In this document: one piece after another, positions 27,564-37,100 of the stretch
How the letters are laid out: every line of letters starts with the position of its first letter
How positions within the stretch are numbered: position 1 is the first letter of the stretch
NCBI RefSeq assembly: GCF_017745095.1
Contig: NZ_JAGHZZ010000006.1
Coordinates: forward strand, 186,001 to 250,000
DNA: 64,000 nucleotides
Direction of reading: 5' to 3'
Origin: Sporocytophaga sp.
GTDB taxonomy: Bacteria > Bacteroidota > Bacteroidia > Cytophagales > Cytophagaceae
Program-made: the position numbers and the translations under genes
Notes under the pieces: generated by a model
Databases searched by the model: none
What the model was told of the DNA's origin: nothing
What the model saw: the letters and a program-made list of their open reading frames with translations, nothing else

Positions 27564-28622
27564 ATGAAATTTAAATTAAGCATAAGCATACTCTTTATTG
27601 CTACAGTATTATTCACCAGAATTAGTAAAGCACAGGATGCTCAATTTTCTCAATTTTATCCTGCAGCATTATATCTTAACCCTGCTCTTTCTGCTACATA
27701 TACTGGATTTTCCGTTTCCATGAATCACAGGGTACAATGGAAAAATATAGGAACTCCTTATACTACAAGTCAGGTATCTATCATAAATCCATTTTTCAGA
27801 CCCGGTAAAACACGAAGTCCATATGGAGCCATTGGTTTAACTATCAATAATGATAAAACCGGAGACGGGATTCTAAAAACGGTTGGAGGTAGTGTCAATG
27901 GATCATACGACCTTCCGCTGGCCTCATTGCATCACGTGCTTTTAGGAGCACAAGTAGGATTTATTCAAAAAAGTGTTAATTATGACCAGCTTCAGTGGGG
28001 AAGCCAATATAGTCCGGAAGGAATTGATCCTAATGCACACTTGGATGTCAGCCTTAGAAACTATACAAGTACGAGACCAGATCTGACAGGAGGTATAATG
28101 TATTATTTTAATCCGCTAAGAAACTATGGGCGAAGAGGTGCCTATTTTAGTTCCTTTGTCGGAATGTCAGTTTATCACTTAAACAGACCTAAATCAGGAA
28201 TATATGAAACCTCGGACGAAAGACTGCCTGTACTTTATAAATTCAATGCAGGACTTGAAACCAAATTAAAAGACAGGCTTTATATTCTTCCCAATACGAT
28301 TGTTCAATTGCAAGAACGCTTCAGACAAATTAATTTAGGCTTAAGCCTTCATTATTATCTTCTTGACGAAAAATTTTATTATAAACCTGCTTCGAAACCG
28401 CTTGTCCCGAACGAGATTAGGTTCGGAATGTGGTATAGAATAGAGGATTCTTTTATATTTACAGTAAGTTTTGGTAATAACTATTATTCGATCGGATTAA
28501 GCTATGATCTTAATTCCTCTTCGCTTACTAGAAACTATAGAGGAACAGGTGCGTATGAACTTTCACTCATCATTACTCCTTTTAAACCCAAACAAAGAAT
28601 TTTCAATATTCCCAAGATATAA
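27564..28622 (+). CDS. PorP/SprF-family T9SS outer-membrane protein
   Basis: A 352-residue outer-membrane beta-barrel protein. The signal peptide ends K-A-Q, and the mature protein begins with the family hallmark D-A-Q-F-S-Q-F-Y followed by L-N-P-A-L. Alternating hydrophobic strands with aromatic girdles fill the rest. In Flavobacterium johnsoniae, SprF-like proteins are needed to export or attach the type B substrate encoded just upstream, as with SprB. Here it follows a type B substrate by four bases, the same arrangement, so dedicated handling of the 22775-27559 protein is likely. Confidence 0.93.
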   Translation: MKFKLSISILFIATVLFTRISKAQDAQFSQFYPAALYLNPALSATYTGFSVSMNHRVQWKNIGTPYTTSQVSIINPFFRPGKTRSPYGAIGLTINNDKTGDGILKTVGGSVNGSYDLPLASLHHVLLGAQVGFIQKSVNYDQLQWGSQYSPEGIDPNAHLDVSLRNYTSTRPDLTGGIMYYFNPLRNYGRRGAYFSSFVGMSVYHLNRPKSGIYETSDERLPVLYKFNAGLETKLKDRLYILPNTIVQLQERFRQINLGLSLHYYLLDEKFYYKPASKPLVPNEIRFGMWYRIEDSFIFTVSFGNNYYSIGLSYDLNSSSLTRNYRGTGAYELSLIITPFKPKQRIFNIPKI

Positions 28623-28625
28623 ACA

Positions 28626-30191
28626 ATGTTAGAGTCCAGATTTACAGAAAGACAACTTTTCTTCATTGAATTTTTCTTCATCATAGCTTTTTCAATATTT
28701 CCATTATTTTTCACTCTGCCATTCAGAGATAATTTATACCTAACTTGGGAAGGCTCATACAGGCTTTATTTAGGACAGGTCCCATTTAAAGACTTCGGAA
28801 TGCCTTTAGGATTTGGCTTCTTTATATTCCCAACTATCTTTTTCAAAATCTTTGGACCATTTCTGTCATCTTTGTTGAAAGCACAATTTTTAATCAATGT
28901 ACTTTCACTTCTGTCATTCAGAACTATATTAAAAACACTTAACGTTAAACCTGCTGTAATTCTCTTTTCCACGCTGGTTTTCTGCTTCTCTTATACATTC
29001 ATATTCTTCTGGCCATGGTATAACAATACGGCTTTTGTATTCGAACTATTCGCTATCCAATTTTTGCTTCATTATATTTTTCAGGAGAAAAGTAAATTCA
29101 GGATAGGTTATTTAGTTTTTGCATCCATTTTTACATTCCTCTCATTCTTTACGAAACAAGACTATGGCGGATTGGCTTTCTTTTTCTGCTTGGCTTTAAT
29201 AATTTTAAATCTATTCTACGAAAGGAAAATTGCACCGATCCTTATTTATGTTGGAGCTACCTTTCTGACAGGATTTATTGTAATAAAACCTTTTCTCAAA
29301 TATGGATTCGGATATTGGTTCAACTATGGTCAACCTCCTCATCAGTCAAGATTAAAAGCTATAAACTTCCTTAATTCATTCCTTGGAGAATCAAATTGGG
29401 AGAAATTCTATATCGTTATTTTCATACTAATCATTCTTTTTAAACTTAAGGATGTATCTGCATTTCTTAAGGATAAAAAAGCAGTATTCTTCGCCCTTAT
29501 CACAATTGGTATTATTGCAGAGACCTTAATTACTAAAGTTACAAGCAGATTACCTTCGGATACAACAACTTATTTTCATGCATTTGCATTTGCGTTTTTT
29601 CTCACGAACATTAATCTAAATATTGCATTCGAAAAAGTCACTGTACTACCGATATTCATTTTGTTCATATTCCTATGGTGGTCAGCAATGTTTTGGAAAT
29701 ATGCAGGCAGGATGTTAAAAATCTCTGATGGGAATGCTATTGGAGTAAAAGATGAGAAAAAAGTAGATAGTGGCCCATGGATAACTACAGGATTAAAATC
29801 ATTCGGCAAGGTTTCTATGCCGGAAAAGACTGTTGAAGGTCTTCATAAAATTATGAAAATGGATTTCGGAAAAAAAGGACAAGACTTAAAGGTCCTTAAC
29901 ATGTCTGAACTTACTCCATTATCCTATGAGCTAAAATATACACCGGTGACAAACCTTCCTCTATGGTACCATCTGAACATAGGTATGTTTGACAAACAAG
30001 TCGATGAAGTGAATCAACGAATTTTAAATAATGAATTTGATCTTATTTTATTTGAAGAAGTACCATCACTTGACAATTTTTATCCTGAAAAAACAAGAGA
30101 TGTGCTTCGTACTAAATATAGATTGATTGACACCTTCCCTTCTCCTAGAAAAGAAGGCGATTCATTTATTGAAGTTTACCAGAAAAATTAA
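28626..30191 (+). CDS. Polytopic membrane protein, GT-C glycosyltransferase-like
   Basis: A 521-residue protein with roughly ten hydrophobic segments, mostly Phe/Ile/Leu-rich, followed by a soluble C-terminal region of about 140 residues. The loop after the first helix reads L-T-W-E-G-S-Y-R-L-Y-L-G-Q-V-P-F-K-D-F-G, with an acidic residue where GT-C enzymes of the ArnT/PMT/GT39 type have their catalytic Asp/Glu. Such enzymes move a sugar from a polyprenyl phosphate to an acceptor in the periplasm. It begins three bases after the PorP/SprF gene, in one operon. The family placement rests on topology and this loop, not on a full motif set. Confidence 0.7.
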   Translation: MLESRFTERQLFFIEFFFIIAFSIFPLFFTLPFRDNLYLTWEGSYRLYLGQVPFKDFGMPLGFGFFIFPTIFFKIFGPFLSSLLKAQFLINVLSLLSFRTILKTLNVKPAVILFSTLVFCFSYTFIFFWPWYNNTAFVFELFAIQFLLHYIFQEKSKFRIGYLVFASIFTFLSFFTKQDYGGLAFFFCLALIILNLFYERKIAPILIYVGATFLTGFIVIKPFLKYGFGYWFNYGQPPHQSRLKAINFLNSFLGESNWEKFYIVIFILIILFKLKDVSAFLKDKKAVFFALITIGIIAETLITKVTSRLPSDTTTYFHAFAFAFFLTNINLNIAFEKVTVLPIFILFIFLWWSAMFWKYAGRMLKISDGNAIGVKDEKKVDSGPWITTGLKSFGKVSMPEKTVEGLHKIMKMDFGKKGQDLKVLNMSELTPLSYELKYTPVTNLPLWYHLNIGMFDKQVDEVNQRILNNEFDLILFEEVPSLDNFYPEKTRDVLRTKYRLIDTFPSPRKEGDSFIEVYQKN

Positions 30192-30199
30192 TTTAGTTC

Positions 30200-30931
30200 A
30201 TGAGTTTACCTGAAAGAGACCTTTCAATTATAGTTCCTTGTTACAATGAGGCTAAAAACATCCCTCACATTATTAAGCTATTCAGGGAAGCATTAAAAGA
30301 CAGACAAAACATAGAAGTTATATTAGTAAATAATGGTTCTACGGATAATTCATCCGAAGTTTTGATAGAAGAGTTCAATAAAATCAATGATCCCAGAATC
30401 AGATCTGTAAAAGTTGATGTTAATAAGGGATATGGATTTGGAATACTATCAGGATTAAATGCAGCAGAAGGAAATGTTTTAGCATGGACACATGCAGACC
30501 TTCAAACAGATCCTATTGATGTAATTATTGCATATGAAAAGTTTAAACAAATCAATGATCCCAAAGCATTTGTAAAAGGTAAAAGACAGAACAGAGCCTT
30601 GGGGCCTGCATTTTTTACTTATATGATGCAACTGATAGCCTCGGCAGAGCTAGGGGTTAAACTGGTTGATATAGGAGCACAACCAAAAGTATTTAGTAAA
30701 GATTTCTATACAGCCTATCTAAAGGATAAAGCTCCTTATGACTTTTCCCTGGATCTTTATGCTCAGTATTTTGCAACAAAGTATGGGACTATCTATGAAA
30801 TTCCTGTTGTATTTAAGACACGAAAATTCGGAGAAGCCAAAGGTGGTGGCAGTATAAAGACCAGATTCAAAGTTTCCATCAGGACTTTTAGGTATATAAG
30901 AGAACTAAAGAGAAAACTGAATATTAATTAA
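30200..30931 (+). CDS. DPM1-like GT2 glycosyltransferase
   Basis: A 243-residue soluble GT-A enzyme resembling polyprenyl-phosphate mannosyl or glucosyl synthases. It has I-I-V-P-C-Y-N-E-A-K-N-I at the start, N-N-G-S-T-D-N-S, N-K-G-Y-G-F-G-I and T-H-A-D-L-Q-T-D-P, the last being the metal and catalytic motif of the DPM1 group. There is no C-terminal membrane helix, so any polyprenyl-phosphate sugar made would need a separate transferase. The GT-C-like protein directly upstream (gap eight bases) is an obvious candidate. It is the last gene of the operon, with a terminator 12 bases on. Confidence 0.9.
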   Translation: MSLPERDLSIIVPCYNEAKNIPHIIKLFREALKDRQNIEVILVNNGSTDNSSEVLIEEFNKINDPRIRSVKVDVNKGYGFGILSGLNAAEGNVLAWTHADLQTDPIDVIIAYEKFKQINDPKAFVKGKRQNRALGPAFFTYMMQLIASAELGVKLVDIGAQPKVFSKDFYTAYLKDKAPYDFSLDLYAQYFATKYGTIYEIPVVFKTRKFGEAKGGGSIKTRFKVSIRTFRYIRELKRKLNIN

Positions 30932-30942
30932 AAAAATTATAG

Positions 30943-30975
30943 AAAGCCTGAATTACAATTCAGGCTTTTTTTTGC
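30943..30975 (+). terminator. Terminator of the T9SS adhesin operon
   Basis: Arms AAGCCTGAATT (30944-30954) and AATTCAGGCTT (30957-30967) with the inner A-T pairs open form a strong hairpin, followed by a T run. It ends the 22775-30931 operon. Confidence 0.88.
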
Positions 30976-31060
30976 CCCTTCTCTCTCCTGACTAATTTTT
31001 ATTATAGCTAATTATTGAATCAATAGAAGCTATTAGAACAGCTTAAATTACAATAAAACA

Positions 31061-31090
31061 AAAAACCCGGAAGTATAAACTTCCGGGCTT
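31061..31090 (-). terminator. Terminator of the giant esterase gene
   Basis: Arms CCCGGAAG (31066-31073) and CTTCCGGG (31080-31087) with a six-base loop. On the minus strand it is followed by a T run (AAAAA on the plus strand at 31061-31065). It lies about 30 bases beyond the stop at 31119. Confidence 0.88.
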
Positions 31091-31118
31091 TGGCATTAAT
31101 TTAAATCTAAGACTGAAT

Positions 31119-34100
31119 CTATCTTTTGATAACCTTCAATACTTTATTTTTTCCGTCTTCAGTTGTTACATTCACCAGATACATTCCTGGGGTCAAGTTA
31201 GAAAGATCTAATCGAACTGATCCCATTGAGTATGTTTCTGCTGGAATTTCAATCGCAACTTTACCCATCTCATCAATCAATGAAATCTTAACAGGCTGGT
31301 CAATTTCCTCATTAAACTCTACATTTAGAATATCAGATGCAGGGTTCGGTGAAAGACTTACATTAAGACTATTGCTTATTGCAGATGATGACGCAAATTG
31401 AGCAAATCTAACAGGAGGATTTTCACTTGTAGATAAGATTTCAATTCCATTGATCAATGGGTTACTACTAACTCTGATCAAATCTAAATCAAGAACGCCA
31501 TCACTTACATGAACAACAAATGTTTTCTGGAATGGGAAATCACCACTGCCTTCTGCATAATAATCCATGTTCGTAGCAACTACCACATTTTCCAAAGCAA
31601 TAGATGCTTTTCTGCTGTTAAGGCTGGTAGCATTTGCCTTGAAGTATAACTTCACTTTATAATTTCCATTCGCAACTGGGAAATTATACTGAAGTGGCAA
31701 TGTAGTGCTGTATCTGTAAGTTCCAAATAAAGCTAATGGTGCATCTGTGTTATTGATTCCAGAATAAGTTACAGTTGCAACCAAATTGGTATTATTAGCA
31801 ACCAAATCTAAATATGCACATGGAGCTGTATTTTTATCTGCAATCCAACTTAATACAGGATCTGAAATAACTGCTCCTCCGGCATTTACTCTGTAAAGAA
31901 GCTGATCGGCCACGACTGGAGCTGTTACTGTAACTGAAACTTGCTGAGTTGCTGAACCGCCTTTAGAATCTGTAGCTTTTACAGTGAAGCTATATGTTCC
32001 TGCATTAATAGCTGCTGGCGCTAAAGTTATACTTCCACTTCCATTTAAGTTATCTGTAAATGTAGCAAATGAAGGTAACCCTGTTACCGATAATGTGATT
32101 GCATCTCCATCCTGGTCAGTTGACGATATATTAACAACCAGAGTATTTGGAGCGACTACTGTTTTATCGGCTATTGGAGTTATAACCGGATTGTGGTTTA
32201 CAGGCACGACTGGAGCATTTACTAGAATTGTAACTACTTCCGAAACAACTCCGCCTTTGCTGTCATTTGCAGTAATTGTCACATTGTACAAACCTTCAGT
32301 ATTTGAAGTCGGATTCACAACTATATTTCCTGTTCCATTTAAGTTATCAGTAAATACAGCGAATGAAGGTAAATTACTAGCAGATAGGATCAGTGCATCG
32401 CCATCTAGATCTGTTGCAGAAATTCCTATTGTTAAACTATTAGGAATAGTAACTGTCTGAGGTGCAACTCCTTCAATTACAGGATTATGATTAACCGGGG
32501 CATTTACTGTTATCGAAATTACCTGAGATGCTGTAGCACCTTTGCTATCTGTAGCTGTTAGGGTAACCTCATAAGCTCCTTGATTGCCTACTGCTGGATT
32601 CAACACAATTGATCCAGTTCCATTTGAATTATCGGTAAAGGTTGCAAATGAAGGAAGACCACTTACTGAGAATGTAATTGCATCTCCATCTTCATCTGTT
32701 GCTGAAACTCCTACTGTAAGACTGTTAGGAATAGTAACTGTTTGAGGTGCAACTGATACAATTACTGGATTATGATTAACCGGTGCATTTACAGCTATCG
32801 AAATTACCTGAGAAGCTGTAGCACCTCTGCTGTCTGTAGCAGTCAAAGTTACTTCATAAGAACCTTCTTTGCCTACTGCTGGATTTACAACAATAGATCC
32901 TGTTCCATTTGAATTATCGGTAAAGGTTGCAAATGAAGGAAGACCACTTACTGAGAATGTAACTGCATCTCCATCTTCATCTGTTGCTGAGACTCCAACT
33001 GTAAGACTGTTAGGAATAGTAACTGTTTGAGGTGCAACTGATGCTATTACTGGATTATTGTTAACTGCAGCTGCATTTATTGCTATGGAAATAATTTGGG
33101 CTGCTGTACCACCTTTACTATCTGTAGCAGTTAAGGTAACCTCGTAAGAACCTTCATTGCCTACTGCTGGATTTAATACAATTGATCCAGTTCCATTTGA
33201 ATTATCAGTAAAGGTTGCAAATGAAGGAAGACCACTTACTGAGAATGTAACCGCATCTCCATCTACATCTGTTGCAGAAACTCCTACTGTAAGACTGTTA
33301 GGAATAGTAACTGTCTGAGGTGCAACTGAAGCAATTACTGGACTATGATTAACTGGAGCATTTACTACTATTGATATAGCTTGCGTAGCTGTTCCACCTC
33401 TGCTATCTGTTGCAGTTAAAGTAACTTCATAAGAACCATCATTACCCGCTGCTGGATTTAATACAATAGATCCTGTTCCATTTAAGTTATCTGTAAAGGT
33501 TGCAAATGATGGAAGACCACTTACCGACAAGGTTATTGCATCTCCATCTGCATCAGTTGCAGAAAGACCTACAATTAAAGCATTTGGTATTGTAACCGTC
33601 TGAGGTGACAGAGGAGAAATAACCGGATTCTGATTTGGTGCAGGATTAATGGTTACTGTAAAGTTCTGAGTAGCTATGCCACCATTGTTATCAGCAGCAG
33701 TTAATGTTAATGTATAATCTCCTGCATTACTTGTACCAGGGGTAACAACCACATTTCCAGTTCCATTTCCATTATCTGTAAACGTAGCAAAAGACGGTAA
33801 TCCGGTAACTGAAAGGGTAACTGGATCTGAATCCTCATCTGTTGCAGAAACCCCGAATGCAAGTACATTTGGAATTGTAACACTTTGTGGTGCAATGTCT
33901 GCAATTACAGGGTTATGATTTACAGGAGCACTAGTACTAACATTTACTGTAAACGCTTTAGTTGATATTCCACCCTTATTATCGTTAGCACTAACTACTA
34001 AAACATAGTTACCTACATTATCGACTGAAGGATTAAATAATATGCTTCCTGTTCCATCTTCATTATTAATGAAGTAAGCAAAAGAAGGAAGTCCTGAAAC

Positions 34101-37100
34101 GGAAAGAGAAGCAATATCGCCATCAGCATCGCTTGTGTTGATTGCAACACTCACGCTATTAAAAATATTTAATACCTGATCAGCAATAGGTGCTATTACA
34201 GGATTGTGATTTGGAGCAGGTTCTTCAACTTTAACTATTTCTACTCCACTAATAACAGAATTACCTGTAACTCTTACAATGTCAAGATCTAAAATACCAT
34301 CTGTAACATTTACGTAAAGAGTTTTCATGATGGGATCATTTCCACCTTCTGCATAAACGTCAAAGTTTGTTAACATTTGAGTGTTTTCAAGCTTAATGTT
34401 CATCACTCTTTGTCCAACACCTGTTACTCTAGCCCAGAAATATAACTTCACTTTATAATATCCATTGGAAACCGGGAAATTATATTGCATCGGAACATTG
34501 TTCTGAACATATCTATACATTGAATACATTGAATTTGGAGCATCAGTTCTGTTAACCGCATTAAATGTATAAGTCTGAGTCAGGTTCTGGGTAGCCGGAT
34601 CCAAATATGGAGACGGAACTTCTTTAGTATCTGCAGCCCAATCGAAAGGAGGTGTACTTATTGAAGGTCCTCCAGTATGTACTTTGTAAACAGTTGTCTC
34701 TGTTACATTATTAGTAACAGTCAAGACAAAAGATATGCTATCCTTTCCACCTTGACCATCATTAGAAGACAATGAGATATTGTAAGTGCCAGCATCGGTT
34801 AATCCAGGATTTACAATAATCCTTCCTTTACCATTAAGATCATCAACAAATGTTGCAAATGAAGGAATTCCATAACCTTTAAGTGTAATTTGATCCGGAT
34901 CAATGTCATTTGTTTGAATCGCAATAACTAAAGTATTTGCTTCCTTTACAGTAGGGTTAACAATTGCTGTAAACTTAGGAGGTGTATTGATAAATGGTTT
35001 TACCAATGTAGTAGCAGATGCTACATTTGAAAATACTGAAGAGCCACCCTTGTTAAATCCTTTTAGTTTATAATAATAAGTAGTAGTCTGATTTAAAGTT
35101 GAATCAGAGTAAGAAGTAACATTTCTTTCCGAAATTAAAACTTTAGTATATGTACCTGTAGGAGTAGAAGATCTATATAATTCATAGCCTAGCTCATTAT
35201 TAGCTGCATCACTCCATGTCAGATTGATCTTATTATATGAAATAGCCGATGCTACCAAGTCATTAGGTATTGTTGGTACAGGAGGTACGTAGTTTGTATC
35301 AATAGCCTCAAGTCTCTGAAGCAATGGAACTCTTACTGAAGAATTTCCGATCTGCTCTGTAAGAATTCTCGCGTTGTACCAGTCAATACCTTTATAGCTA
35401 TACTCAGCAGCTTCTACAGCTGTCGTAGCTTTAGCGTATAAGTTTGGTACAAATTCTGTATATGGAGTTGGTGTATTCCACACTCCTTTATAAATATATT
35501 TAACAGTGTTGTTTACAAAGTTCTTAATAAATTTATCAGTTTGACCAACTAATGGGTGAATTCCATCATAAGGAGTAAGTATTCCCTGATTATTAAGAGT
35601 AAGTTCGTACATATCTAACCTTCCCTTTTTCTCTGCAAAATTGTAAAGTTCAGGAGTATACTTCTTTATTATATTATCAACTAAAATATTGAAAGGTAAC
35701 GAACCTACTTCCTGGTTCAAACCACCATTAACTTTTGGATCAGTTTTATAATCACGGTAAGAGATTCTTGAGAAGAACGGAAGTTTTCCAGCGTTTATAA
35801 TTGATTCAGCTATCTTATTGAACTGAGCTACAAACTGAGTTTTTGTATAAGAGCTGTATAGGTCTGAATAAAGTAGAGGTCTCTTTGGCGTAACGTTGTT
35901 TCCTCCCTGATGTATAAATACATACGAAGCGTGAGGGTGTCTCGCAAGAATTGCATCAATTGTTGAAGCCAATCCTCCTACATTCTGACCACTAACTGAG
36001 ATATTGAATATTACAGGCTCATAACCCTGACCAGGAAATGCTGCCTCAATCTCTTTTTTCACTTCATTATGACTTCCCCAAGCTTCCTCAATAGAAGCAC
36101 CACAGATCAAGAAATAATTATCTCTTCCTGTTTGAGAAAACTGATACAGACCAAATTCTTTCAGCAATACGTTTCCTGTGAAATTATTTGTAAATGAAAG
36201 TCTTATCCACTTTCCACCATAAGCCTGTGGAATATCAAACTTTTGAAGGTCATTTTCAAATGCAGATACATAAGGGCTAGCAACTGCTGTCCAGGTTCCA
36301 TCTACACCATTTGTTGAATTATCAGATGTAAATGCTGTTACAGGTACAGACTCAATGTTATTCTCTATGTTAAATACAAACATTCCATCGTTTGTCATAA
36401 CAGGGAGTTTAACAGAAACAGATCTTGTACCACCTGGTGTAACTGTAAGTTTCGTTAGATAATCCTGCTTATTCTTAAGTGAAGTAACAAAGTTAGCATC
36501 ATCACCATTATCAGCAGCTTCGACAGCAGCAATTCTCCAGCTTCCGGCATTAGGAGCATAAGGAGCCTGAGGAACATTTACTGTAAGCACAGCTGAATAT
36601 CCTGAAACACCATCATGCGCGTTATACGCCTTCCATCTATAGTAATAAGTTGCCCCTTCAACACCACCATCCGTATAGGTAGTTGTATTTGCTGGTAATG
36701 CAGCTAATTGCACATATCCGGAATTTATGTCAGAACTTTTCTCTAGAATAAATCCATCTTCATTAGTAGCATTATCCTTCCAAGAAAGGTTAATTTTCAA
36801 AACAGATTTCACATCAGCTGCAAGGTTAGTTGGAACCTGAGGGATGTTTACCAATGTTACTGCATTAACAATAGAAGTATAGCCTGAATAACCTCCATCA
36901 TTTTGTGCTCTTACACGATAATAAAATGAAGTATTAGATTCAAGATCAGTATTTGTATATGTTAAAGTATTTGCAGGAACATTATCTATAACTGTGAAGT
37001 TATTTGAATTATACTCAGCTCTTTCAATAACAAAATTATCTTCATTATTAGAGTCTGTCCAGGTTAATTTAACCTGAGAATAAGATAATACCTGTGCTAC

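Noticed and set aside
31984-32460. A 158-codon plus-strand frame antisense to the giant esterase
   Set aside because: It is a mirror of the repetitive coding strand and has no signal or domain of its own; the same holds for 58181-58723 within the 57718-60204 gene.
31920-34211. Regular repeats that could be taken for a CRISPR array
   Set aside because: The period is 285-288 bases, the frame is kept throughout and the units encode Ig-like domains.
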